Shown here in pieces: positions 9,789 to 17,860 of a DNA stretch of 64,000 bases; within the stretch, counting starts at the first letter, position 1; the number at the start of each line of letters is the position of its first letter. Location of the stretch: positions 1 through 64,000 of the forward strand of contig DATBPY010000023.1 of NCBI GenBank assembly GCA_036561085.1. Reading direction: 5' to 3'. The stretch comes from CAILHX01 sp036561085. GTDB lineage: Bacteria > Pseudomonadota > Gammaproteobacteria > Burkholderiales > Methylophilaceae. The translations under genes were made by a program, and so were the position numbers. Below the pieces are notes generated by a model. It was not told where the DNA came from. It was given only the letters and a program-made list of their open reading frames with translations, and did no database searches.

Positions 9789-10936
9789 CTAGGCAGAAAT
9801 AGCTGCAGTAGCTCATTCAAAAAACGCTGACCCAACAGCGTGGGGGCGATATGCAGATGGTCGCGCTGTATCAAGCCTTTGGCCTGTGCCTGTTCCAGGC
9901 CTGCATTGACCAAACTGATAGGATATCCGGTTCGTTCCTGGAACAGCGCCACAGGAAAGCCGTCGATCAGCCTTAGCGTATTCATCATGAATTCAAACCC
10001 CAGATCCTGCCGTGTCAGCGTGTGCTCGCTTTCAATATGGGTACTGGTTGCCGTGGCCTGCATATAGCTGGCTGGATGTTTGAGCCGCGCCTGGCGGAAT
10101 ATTTTGTCATGATGGGTGATCTTGCTGTGCGCCCCAGCGCCTATACCCAGGTAATCGCCGAACTGCCAGTAGTTGAGATTGTGGCGACATTGCCGGTTCT
10201 TCTGCGCGAAAGCAGAGGTCTCGTAGTGTTCATAGCCAGCTGCCGCCAACTCGCTTTCAATCGCTTCCTGCATGGCACTGCTGGTATCGTCGTCCGGCAG
10301 TACCGGCGGTTTATGATGAAAAGCGGTGTTGGGTTCTATGGTGAGGTGATAGGCTGAGATGTGCTGCGGCGCGAATGACACTGCACTGGCAATATCTTGC
10401 AGCGCTTGTTCCATGCTTTGACCGGGCAATGCGTACATCAGATCCAGATTCACGTTATCGAAAATGCTCAGAGCGATCTCGGCGGCTTTTCTGGCTTCTG
10501 TGCTGTCATGGATGCGACCTAACGCTTTTAAGTGAGCATCGTTAAAGCTCTGTATGCCCAAAGATATGCGGTTAACGCCTGCATCTTTAAAACCTTTGAA
10601 GCGCGCGGCTTCGACCGTGCCTGGGTTGGCTTCCAGCGTGATCTCGGCATCGTAGTTGATATGCAACAGTGCACGCACCTGGCTCAAAAGCCGGTCTATG
10701 CTTTCGGCAGAAAACAGACTAGGAGTGCCGCCGCCAAAGAATATGGAGGAGATGCGCCGCCCCCACACCAATGGTAGCGCTTGTTCGAGATCGCGGATAA
10801 CAGCTTCGCTATAGGCTTGCTGCGGAATCTCGCCGCGCGATTCATGTGAATTGAAATCGCAATAGGGGCATTTACGCACGCACCAGGGGATGTGGACATA
10901 AAGTGCGAGTGGTGGCGGTGCCGGTATTTGCATCAT
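9785..10936 (-). CDS. hemW: Radical SAM heme chaperone HemW
   Basis: 383 residues when started at the ATG at 10936, which overlaps the rdgB TGA (ATGA). A second ATG immediately follows at 10933. The radical-SAM motif is C19-x3-C23-x2-C26 followed by F28. True HemN has a fourth cysteine at that last position, so this is HemW rather than coproporphyrinogen oxidase. HemW is known in other bacteria to bind heme and deliver it to respiratory enzymes. The open frame extends further upstream inside rdgB, but that part lacks family similarity. Confidence 0.93.
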   Translation of the reverse strand: MMQIPAPPPLALYVHIPWCVRKCPYCDFNSHESRGEIPQQAYSEAVIRDLEQALPLVWGRRISSIFFGGGTPSLFSAESIDRLLSQVRALLHINYDAEITLEANPGTVEAARFKGFKDAGVNRISLGIQSFNDAHLKALGRIHDSTEARKAAEIALSIFDNVNLDLMYALPGQSMEQALQDIASAVSFAPQHISAYHLTIEPNTAFHHKPPVLPDDDTSSAMQEAIESELAAAGYEHYETSAFAQKNRQCRHNLNYWQFGDYLGIGAGAHSKITHHDKIFRQARLKHPASYMQATATSTHIESEHTLTRQDLGFEFMMNTLRLIDGFPVALFQERTGYPISLVNAGLEQAQAKGLIQRDHLHIAPTLLGQRFLNELLQLFLPS

Positions 10937-11526
10937 GAAGCGTTTAATTTTTCTACCAATGCGGCTAGGGCTAATCCGCGATGACTGATACGATTCTTGG
11001 TCTCCAGCGGTAATTCCGCACCGGTTTGACCAAGTTGCGTATCCAGGAACAAAGGGTCGTAACCGAAGCCGCCTTCGCCGCGTGGGGTGGTGAGTATCTC
11101 GCCGTACCAGCTGCCTTCGGCGATCACCGGTTGCGGATCGTCCGCATGACGTACCAGCACCATGACGCAATGGTAGTGCGCTTTGCGATTCGACTGATTC
11201 TTCATGGTATCCAGCAGATGGTCATTATTACGTTCATCTGAGCGCGGTTCCCCTGCGTAGCGCGCAGAGATCACTCCCGGAGCACCGCCCAGGACATCGA
11301 CGCAGATACCTGAATCATCTGCCAACGCAGGCAAACCGGTCAGCTGGCTGGCATGGCGCGCTTTGGCAAGCGCATTCTCGACAAAAGTGCAGTGCGGTTC
11401 AGCTGCTTCCGGTACATTGAAATCGGATTGCGGTAGCACTTCGATCTGCAGCGGTGCCAGCAACAAACGGATTTCCTTTAATTTCCCGGCGTTACCGGTA
11501 GCGATCACTAGCTTGCTTATATCCAT
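10933..11526 (-). CDS. rdgB: XTP/dITP pyrophosphatase
   Basis: 197 residues of the Ham1/RdgB family. Visible are LVIATGNAGKLKEI at the start, ALADDSGICVDVLGGAPGVISARYAG in the centre and GEGGFGYDPLF with a conserved SHRG.A near the end. It hydrolyses non-canonical purine triphosphates (ITP, XTP, dITP) to keep them out of nucleic acids. It is upstream of and translationally coupled to hemW, and divergent from the AsmA gene. Confidence 0.97.
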   Translation of the reverse strand: MDISKLVIATGNAGKLKEIRLLLAPLQIEVLPQSDFNVPEAAEPHCTFVENALAKARHASQLTGLPALADDSGICVDVLGGAPGVISARYAGEPRSDERNNDHLLDTMKNQSNRKAHYHCVMVLVRHADDPQPVIAEGSWYGEILTTPRGEGGFGYDPLFLDTQLGQTGAELPLETKNRISHRGLALAALVEKLNAS

Positions 11527-11564
11527 AGATTTGATTCCATGGGCTGAATTTTACCCGCAATAGG

Positions 11565-11570
11565 TATAAT
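11565..11570 (+). promoter_or_regulatory. Possible -10 element for the AsmA gene
   Basis: A perfect TATAAT lies 46 bases before the chosen ATG at 11617, in the short divergent space between rdgB and asmA. The -35 position is poor. The ribosome-binding site AAAGGG at 11605-11610 supports the ATG over a TTG two codons earlier. Confidence 0.4.
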
Positions 11571-11616
11571 CGATACATTCGGCAAAAAATATCAGACATC
11601 GTTAAAGGGCTTGCTC

Positions 11617-14541
11617 ATGAACAAATACCTGAAATATTCCCTTATCGGCGTTGGCGGTTTGATCGTATTGTTGTTAGTGGCCGTTGCTGTCATTAGCGCC
11701 ACGTTCAACCCCAATGATTACAAACCGCTGATCGTTAAATTGGTCAAGGATAAGAAGCAGCGCACGCTGAATATAGAGGGTGATATCAAGCTGGCATTCT
11801 GGCCCAAACTCGGGGCCGATCTGGGCAAGGTCTCGTTGTCCGAACATAACGGCGACAAAGAGTTCGCATCCATACAAAGCGCCAAAGTCTTCCTGGCCGT
11901 GATACCGCTGTTAAGCAAACAGCTGGTGGTGGATACGGTGCATATAGATGGCGTGCATGCCAACATCAAGCGCTTCAAGGACGGCACGACCAACTTTGAT
12001 GACCTATTGAGCAAGGACAAGTCGGACGAGGCGATCAAGTTCGATGTCGATGGCGTGCAGGTGACTAACTCCAGCGTTAGCCTGAATGACGAAATGGGCG
12101 GTCGTAATTTTGCTATCAGCGATATCAAGCTGAAGACCGGGCATCTGGCTCCCAACGCTCCGATCGATGTGGAAACCCAATTCACACTACAAGGCGATAA
12201 TCCGAAGATCGCTGCCAAGATGCAGTTCAAGGGCACCCTGTTGGCCGATACTGAGCACAAGCAATACGGTGCAAAAGGGATGGATATAGCGTTACAGGGC
12301 GACGTGGCAACATTGAAAGCCCTCGACCTCAAATTATCAGGCGATGTGGATGCGAAACCGGAAGCCAAGGAGTTCGAGCTGAATGACCTGAAACTGTCAG
12401 CCAAAGCCGATATGCAGGGCAAGAAACTGATCATTGATCTGGATGCACCTAGTTTGATCGCTAAAAATAATGAAGTCAGCGGCAAGGAAGCACATTTGAA
12501 CCTGACGCAAACCGCAGGTGCCGATACATTCAATGCCAAGATCACCATTGCTAATCTGCAAGGTTCGACCAAGGCCTTTCAAAGTTCCGGCGTCAGTGGC
12601 GATCTTTCCGGTAAGCAAGGCCAACGTACTTTGTCAGGCAAGTTCACCTCACCTTTCAGCGGTAATCTGGATGGGCAAGTGTTTAATCTGCCAAAACTGG
12701 CAGGCGAAATAAATGTGAAGGACCCGGCGTTACCCAATGGTGCGATGAAAGCCAGTTTTAACGTCAATGCGCATGCCGATCTGAAGCAGGAGCAGGCAAC
12801 CGTGGGTTTGGGTGCCGATATCGATGGCAGCAAGCTTAACGGCAATGTGGCTGTGACCAGTTTTTCCAAGCCTAGCGTCAAATTCGACATGACGGCGGAT
12901 GAGCTGGATCTGAACAAGATACTCGGCAAGCAAAAAGACACAGCTCCCAAACCTGCTGCAGATAAACCGGCAGACCTGTCAGTCCTTAAAAATGTATTGG
13001 CCGAAGGCAAGCTCAATGTGGGCAGTATTGTTTACGACAAATACCATATCGCCAACCTGGCGCTGGCGATCAAGGCGGATGGGCAAGCGCTCACCGTTAA
13101 GCCGCTATCGGCCAAGTTCGATGATAGCGAGATCAAGGGCAGTGTCGGCATCAGTCATTTTGAAAAACCTCTATATACCTTCGACCTGGACATAGATAAG
13201 GTGGATGCAGACCGTTATATTCCGCCCAGCGATCCTAAAGCTGCCCCCAAGCCGCTCGATCTGTCTGCACTCAAAGCATTGAACGCGACGGGTAGTATCC
13301 GTATCGCCAGCCTGAAATACGGCAAAGTGCAAAGCTCCAATATCCGTATCGATTTGAAAGGCGATGGCGAAAAGCTTAGCCTGGATCCCTTCAGCGCCAA
13401 GATAGATGATAGCCAGGTCAAGGCGGTGCTTGGCATCACGCGATTTCAAAGCCCGCAATTCAGCTTCAACATAGACATAGACAAGCTGGATGCCGACCGC
13501 TACATCACCAAAAGCGACCCGGCAGCCAAGCCGAAGGCCACGAATGCCGATACCCGCATAGACCTTAGCGCGCTGAAAACGCTGAGTGCCAGCGGTGAAG
13601 CGCATTTCGGTTCGCTTAAGGTTGCCAATATCAAGACGGCTAACGTCAAATTAGGGATGAAAGCGGATGGCGGCATAGTGGTGCTGGCACCGTTTTCGGC
13701 TGATCTATATCAAGGCAGCATGAGCGGGTCGCTGAATGTGGATGCACGTGCGGTTCCTGCCATCACCTTCAAACAGGAAATGAAAAGTGTCGCGGTGGGG
13801 CCGTTGATGGTGGATGCCATCAATAACGATATGCTGGAGGGAAAAGGAACGGTAAAGGTCGATGTTTCCACTCAAGGCAGCACTGTGAACGCCCTGAAAA
13901 AAGCGCTGAACGGGTCAGCTGCGCTCAATTTGGCTGATGGTGCGATCAAGGGTATAGACATCGCCGGTACCATACGCAACATCAAGAGCAAGTTCAATTT
14001 CAGCGGTAATAGCGTGAGTTCCGACCAGAAGCAAAAGACGGATTTCAGCGAGATGTCAGCCAGTTTCAATATTAAGAATGGCGTAGCGCACAATGAAGAC
14101 CTCAGTATCAAGGCGCCGATACTCAGAATCACAGGGAGCGGCGACATCGATATCGGCAACGAAACCTTGAACTATGTTGCCAAGCCCACCGTGGTTGCTT
14201 CACTGAAAGGTCAGGGAGGAAATGATCTGGATAAATTAAATGGTTTGACGTTCCCCATCAAACTGACAGGGACTTTCAGCGCACCTAAATACGGTCTGGA
14301 CTTCTCGGCTATCGGTACCGAGATCGCCAAGAAAGGGTTATTGGATAAAGTGGGCGGCAGCAAAGGCGCTGTACTCCAGAGTCTTGTTGGAGGCGACAAA
14401 GCCGGTGCTTTGGGAAGTTTGCTAGGCAAGGATAAAGCAGCAGCACCGGCATCATCAGATGCTGCACCATCCACACCGCCACCTGCAAGCACTCCCGCAG
14501 ATAAAGCGAAGAAGAAGCTGAATAAACTGCTAGGGTTTTAA
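11617..14541 (+). CDS. AsmA-family envelope protein with expanded repeat region
   Basis: 974 residues from the ATG at 11617, which has AAAGGG seven bases upstream. One N-terminal membrane segment (residues about 8-27) is followed by a long periplasmic beta-rich body. The C-terminal AsmA region (AINNDMLEGKGTVKVDVSTQG and IKGIDIAGTIRNIKSKF) is typical of the family. AsmA-like proteins are thought to act in lipid transport or outer-membrane assembly; the precise role here is unknown. Residues about 453-715 contain three tandem copies of a roughly 100-residue unit, listed separately. The end is a Pro/Ala/Ser-rich then Lys-rich tail. It ends 3 bases from convergent rho. Confidence 0.88.
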   Translation: MNKYLKYSLIGVGGLIVLLLVAVAVISATFNPNDYKPLIVKLVKDKKQRTLNIEGDIKLAFWPKLGADLGKVSLSEHNGDKEFASIQSAKVFLAVIPLLSKQLVVDTVHIDGVHANIKRFKDGTTNFDDLLSKDKSDEAIKFDVDGVQVTNSSVSLNDEMGGRNFAISDIKLKTGHLAPNAPIDVETQFTLQGDNPKIAAKMQFKGTLLADTEHKQYGAKGMDIALQGDVATLKALDLKLSGDVDAKPEAKEFELNDLKLSAKADMQGKKLIIDLDAPSLIAKNNEVSGKEAHLNLTQTAGADTFNAKITIANLQGSTKAFQSSGVSGDLSGKQGQRTLSGKFTSPFSGNLDGQVFNLPKLAGEINVKDPALPNGAMKASFNVNAHADLKQEQATVGLGADIDGSKLNGNVAVTSFSKPSVKFDMTADELDLNKILGKQKDTAPKPAADKPADLSVLKNVLAEGKLNVGSIVYDKYHIANLALAIKADGQALTVKPLSAKFDDSEIKGSVGISHFEKPLYTFDLDIDKVDADRYIPPSDPKAAPKPLDLSALKALNATGSIRIASLKYGKVQSSNIRIDLKGDGEKLSLDPFSAKIDDSQVKAVLGITRFQSPQFSFNIDIDKLDADRYITKSDPAAKPKATNADTRIDLSALKTLSASGEAHFGSLKVANIKTANVKLGMKADGGIVVLAPFSADLYQGSMSGSLNVDARAVPAITFKQEMKSVAVGPLMVDAINNDMLEGKGTVKVDVSTQGSTVNALKKALNGSAALNLADGAIKGIDIAGTIRNIKSKFNFSGNSVSSDQKQKTDFSEMSASFNIKNGVAHNEDLSIKAPILRITGSGDIDIGNETLNYVAKPTVVASLKGQGGNDLDKLNGLTFPIKLTGTFSAPKYGLDFSAIGTEIAKKGLLDKVGGSKGAVLQSLVGGDKAGALGSLLGKDKAAAPASSDAAPSTPPPASTPADKAKKKLNKLLGF
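12973..13740 (+). repeat. Three tandem diverged units inside the AsmA gene
   Basis: Units begin at 12973, 13258 and 13561, spaced 285 and 303 bases. Each starts with DLS.LK.L...G and continues through an S.....I.....L..K.DG..L...P.SA motif. The first two also share a DIDK.DADRYI end followed by a Pro/Lys linker. Divergence at DNA level is high, so the duplication is old and not a recent slippage product. Confidence 0.75.
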
Positions 14542-14544
14542 ATA

Positions 14545-15804
14545 TTACCCGCGACGCATGGAGTCGAAGAACTCGTTGTTGTTCTTTGTTGCTTTGATTT
14601 TATCCAACAAGAACTCCATCGCTTCAAGGTCGTCCATCGGATAGAGCAATTTGCGCAGTACCCAGATCTTTTGCAGCACGCTTTGCTCTATCAGTAACTC
14701 TTCGCGGCGTGTACCGGAGCGGTTGACGTTGATGGCGGGGTAGAGGCGTTTCTCGGCCATACGTCTATCCAGATGGATTTCCATATTGCCGGTACCCTTG
14801 AATTCTTCATAGATCACATCATCCATACGGCTGCCGGTATCGACCAGCGCAGTTGCAATGATGGTGAGCGAACCACCTTCTTCGATATTACGTGCAGCGC
14901 CGAAGAAGCGTTTGGGGCGTTGCAGGGCGTTAGCATCCACACCGCCCGTCAGTACTTTGCCTGAAGCTGGTACTACCGTGTTGTAAGCGCGTGCCAGACG
15001 GGTGATCGAATCGAGCAGGATAACCACGTCTTTTTTATGTTCAACCAGGCGCTTGGCTTTTTCCAGCACCATTTCTGCAACCTGAACGTGGCGTGTAGCT
15101 GGTTCGTCGAAGGTAGAGGCGACCACTTCACCGCGTACGGTACGGGTCATTTCCGTCACTTCTTCAGGACGTTCGTCTATCAGTAGTACGATCAATACTA
15201 CGTCGGGGTGGTTGGAAGTGATGGCATGCGCAATATGCTGCAGCATCACTGTCTTGCCCGACTTGGGGCTCGCTACCAGCAATCCGCGTTGACCTTTACC
15301 TATAGGGGCGATCATGTCGATCACACGACCGGTGATGTTTTCATCACTCTTGATGTCACGTTCCAGAATAAGCGGTTGGGTGGGGAATAACGGGGTGAGG
15401 TTTTCAAACAGTATTTTGTGCTTGGTACTATCCGGTGCTTCATCGTTGACGCTATCTACTTTTACTAATGCAAAATAACGCTCGCCATCTTTGGGGGTAC
15501 GAATCTCACCGGTAATGGTGTCGCCTGTATGTAAATTGAAACGGCGTATCTGTGAAGGTGAAACATAAATATCGTCAGGCCCTGCCAAATATGAGCTATC
15601 CGGTGACCGCAAGAATCCGAAGCCGTCGGAAAGAACTTCCAGAGTCCCATTGCCAAAAATGCTTTCGCCTTTTTTGCCTTTGTTCTTAAGCAACGCGAAA
15701 ATAAGGTCCTGTTTGCGTAACCGGTTTGCACCTTCGATTTCATTGGCAATGGCCATTTCGACCAGTTCGGTCACGGGAGTTTGTTTCAGTTCGGATAAGT
15801 GCAT
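14545..15804 (-). CDS. rho: Transcription termination factor Rho
   Basis: 419 residues from the ATG at 15804, exactly the usual proteobacterial length; the frame extends further upstream but without similarity. The N-terminal RNA-binding domain includes GFGFLRSP and YVSPSQIRRFNL. The ATPase has Walker A GLLVASPKSGKT, Walker B VVLIVLLIDERPEEV and the Q-loop region. It is a hexameric RNA helicase that ends untranslated transcripts. trxA lies upstream on the same strand across a 158-base gap holding a stem-loop (15908-15946). Confidence 0.98.
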   Translation of the reverse strand: MHLSELKQTPVTELVEMAIANEIEGANRLRKQDLIFALLKNKGKKGESIFGNGTLEVLSDGFGFLRSPDSSYLAGPDDIYVSPSQIRRFNLHTGDTITGEIRTPKDGERYFALVKVDSVNDEAPDSTKHKILFENLTPLFPTQPLILERDIKSDENITGRVIDMIAPIGKGQRGLLVASPKSGKTVMLQHIAHAITSNHPDVVLIVLLIDERPEEVTEMTRTVRGEVVASTFDEPATRHVQVAEMVLEKAKRLVEHKKDVVILLDSITRLARAYNTVVPASGKVLTGGVDANALQRPKRFFGAARNIEEGGSLTIIATALVDTGSRMDDVIYEEFKGTGNMEIHLDRRMAEKRLYPAINVNRSGTRREELLIEQSVLQKIWVLRKLLYPMDDLEAMEFLLDKIKATKNNNEFFDSMRRG

Positions 15805-15907
15805 ACGGATACAGCCTTGTTCAGGAAGTTGGGTGGGTCTGGAAATAGTAAGGGGAAAAAGGGATTTGGTTACAGACGGCTTATTGCGCACATCTTTTTT
15901 TGAAACC

Positions 15908-15946
15908 CCTGAATACGACGTTTTGAGACCAAAACGCGGATTCAGG
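15908..15946 (-). promoter_or_regulatory. Stem-loop in the trxA-rho intergenic region
   Basis: Outer arms CCTGAAT (15908-15914) and ATTCAGG (15940-15946), a small internal loop, then inner arms CGTTTT (15919-15924) and AAAACG (15931-15936) around a 6-base loop. On the minus strand, which carries trxA and rho, it is not followed by a T-run, so it is not a canonical terminator. It may be a leader structure of rho or a 3' stabilising structure for trxA mRNA. Confidence 0.5.
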
Positions 15947-15962
15947 TGCTAGCGTAAGTGTT

Positions 15963-16289
15963 TTATATATTGCTGTCAATAAAAGCTGTTAATTGAGATT
16001 TCGAGAGTGCGCCGACTTTGGTCGCCTCTACATTGCCGTTCTTGAACAGCATCAGGGTCGGGATGCCGCGAATACCGTATTTTGGCGGTGTCGCCTGGTT
16101 CTCGTCGATGTTGAGTTTGGCGATTTTAATACGATCACCATATTCTTTAACGATCTCGTCCAGGATAGGTGCGATCATTTTGCATGGGCCGCACCATTCA
16201 GCCCAGTAGTCGACCAGCACTGGAACAGTCGATTCCAGCACATCTTGCTGAAACGACGCATCGCTAATATGAATAATTTGTTCGCTCAT
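15963..16289 (-). CDS. trxA: Thioredoxin 1
   Basis: 108 residues with the active site WAEWCGPCK (C33, C36) and the conserved GIRGIPTLMLFKNG cis-proline loop. It is the general cytosolic disulfide reductant. A GAGG ribosome-binding site precedes the ATG by about six bases. It lies upstream of rho, the same order as in many proteobacteria. It is divergent from a secreted thioredoxin-like gene at 16470 across 180 bases. Confidence 0.97.
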   Translation of the reverse strand: MSEQIIHISDASFQQDVLESTVPVLVDYWAEWCGPCKMIAPILDEIVKEYGDRIKIAKLNIDENQATPPKYGIRGIPTLMLFKNGNVEATKVGALSKSQLTAFIDSNI

Positions 16290-16469
16290 GGAAAACCTCG
16301 ATTACGTGTTCTGGGAAAATGAGAATTGGGAAGTTCGTTGTTGCTATCGTAGCGAAAAAAAGCCGGTTCGTGAAGCGCTAAATCATTTTTCCCTACGCAT
16401 ATTGTGTATTCACCTTCTTCTCGTAGGTTGTAAGATGAGGGCATGTCGTGACAGTTCAAGGGCTTGTTG

Positions 16470-16931
16470 ATGAAACTAAAATATTTAAAGTACGCCATTT
16501 TTTTTGCTTTGGTGCTATTGAGTCACTCCGTCAGAGCAGACGGCTTCAATGTGACTGACTTGAATGGCAAGGCGCATGCATTGTCTGACTATAGAGGTAA
16601 ATGGGTGCTGGTGAATTTCTGGGCAACTTGGTGTCCGCCATGTTTGGAAGAGATTCCTGATCTGCTTGCCTTGGAGGAAGCTCATAAAGAGTTGGCCGTC
16701 ATCGGCGTAGCGATGGATTACAAAAGCAAAAAAGAGGTCATGGATTTTGCGGATGACAACCTGATGAGCTATCCATTGGTGTTGGGCGATGAAAAAACCG
16801 TGAGTCAGTTCGGGGATGCTGAAGTGTTACCCACTACCTATCTCTACAATCCTCAAGGCAAGCTCGTGAAACGTTACCGGGGCAGTATTTCACGAGCTGC
16901 CGTAGAAAAATTACTATCCGGTAAGTCTTAA
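16470..16931 (+). CDS. Periplasmic TlpA/ResA-like thioredoxin
   Basis: 153 residues from the ATG at 16470; AAGGG at 16458-16462 supports this start over two TTG codons just upstream. A signal peptide ends near VRA-DGF (residue 23). The thioredoxin motif FWATWCPPC (C55, C58) and the later EVLPTTYLYNP cis-proline loop mark the TlpA/ResA group. These proteins reduce periplasmic thiols, for example in cytochrome c maturation. The partner here is not known. Its TAA shares four bases with the stop of convergent dolP. Confidence 0.88.
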   Translation: MKLKYLKYAIFFALVLLSHSVRADGFNVTDLNGKAHALSDYRGKWVLVNFWATWCPPCLEEIPDLLALEEAHKELAVIGVAMDYKSKKEVMDFADDNLMSYPLVLGDEKTVSQFGDAEVLPTTYLYNPQGKLVKRYRGSISRAAVEKLLSGKS

Positions 16932-17497
16932 GAGATATATTCAAACACTCTAACTACCTTGGTTACGCCTTCTGTGCTACGCGCTATGTCCGTTGCATCG
17001 TCTGCTTCCTTGTGTGTCACCAGACCCATCAGATAAACCACTGAGGCTTCGGTGACCACTTTGACGTAATTGGCCGGGAAGCGGTTCTCACTCACCATGC
17101 GCGTTTTCACCTTGGACGTGATGTACGTGTCGTTGGTGCGGTTGCTGATGGTACTGATCATGCCTACCGTAAGTTCATTTGTGACATTGCGCACATGCGG
17201 TATGGTTTTTGCGATCGCCTCTGCTTTGCTCTTGGTTTCTTCGTCAGTCGCCTCACCGGTGAGCAACACGTTGTAATTATAGCTGGCGGCATTCACATGA
17301 ATCTTGTCTTGTAGCTGCGTGGAAATCTGAGTCTCAGCTTTCAGTTCTATGCCTTTATCGTCTATGAATGCGCCGGATGAACGACGGTCGGCCGCCATCA
17401 CTCCGCCAGTAGCGGCTCCCCCGGCAATGATCGGTAAACAGCCATTGAGGGTAGTTACCAATACCACGGTGGTGATTAAATATAAAAATAAACGCAT
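16928..17497 (-). CDS. dolP: BON-domain outer-membrane lipoprotein (DolP/YraP-like)
   Basis: 189 residues. The signal sequence ends in a lipobox LNGC with C20 as the acylated residue, followed by IIAGGAATGG as in DolP. Two BON domains follow (about residues 50-115 and 125-189). DolP supports outer-membrane integrity and protein assembly in other proteobacteria. It is last in the minus-strand set lpoA-yraN-dolP, 24 bases after yraN. In enterobacteria diaA sits between yraN and dolP; it is absent here. Confidence 0.88.
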   Translation of the reverse strand: MRLFLYLITTVVLVTTLNGCLPIIAGGAATGGVMAADRRSSGAFIDDKGIELKAETQISTQLQDKIHVNAASYNYNVLLTGEATDEETKSKAEAIAKTIPHVRNVTNELTVGMISTISNRTNDTYITSKVKTRMVSENRFPANYVKVVTEASVVYLMGLVTHKEADDATDIARSTEGVTKVVRVFEYIS

Positions 17498-17521
17498 ATT
17501 CAGATTCCTTAAAAAGTTGAT

Positions 17522-17860
17522 TCAGGTTGCAAAAGCATTCTTGATCCATTCTATATTGCGTTCGCCGTCCAACACGACTACATCGAACCGGCAAGCCATT
17601 TCCCGGCTTTGTTGTTGCAAATAGATTTGTGCAGCTCGGATAATGCGACCTTGCTTGGCGCTAGTAATACTGCCGACCGCGCCGCCGAAATGCGGGTTAG
17701 TACGCAGCCTTACTTCCACAAATACCAGCGTCGTCCCATCATGCAGAATCAGGTCGATCTCACCGAAGCGGCAGAGAAAGTTGGATTCTATTAATTGCAG
17801 TCCGTTCCGTTGCAAATACTCTGAGACTAATTGCTCGGCTGCAGCTCCGTCATTTTTCAC
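17522..17860 (-). CDS. yraN: YraN family (UPF0102) nuclease-like protein
   Basis: 112 residues. The motif FGEIDLI....TLVFVEVR is the restriction-endonuclease-like core of UPF0102. The function is not firmly known; a role in DNA uptake or repair has been suggested for the family. It starts with GTG inside a GTGA overlap with the lpoA stop (17857-17860), so its translation is likely coupled to lpoA. Confidence 0.9.
   Translation of the reverse strand: MKNDGAAAEQLVSEYLQRNGLQLIESNFLCRFGEIDLILHDGTTLVFVEVRLRTNPHFGGAVGSITSAKQGRIIRAAQIYLQQQSREMACRFDVVVLDGERNIEWIKNAFAT

Noticed and set aside
9785..11170. A longer hemW starting at 11170
   Set aside because: The extra 78 residues lie inside rdgB, are Arg-rich and lack similarity; the ATGA junction at 10936 gives the family-length protein.
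11718..14492. Several long minus-strand frames opposite the AsmA gene
   Set aside because: They are Ser/Leu-rich antisense frames with no start context; the plus-strand product has clear AsmA features.
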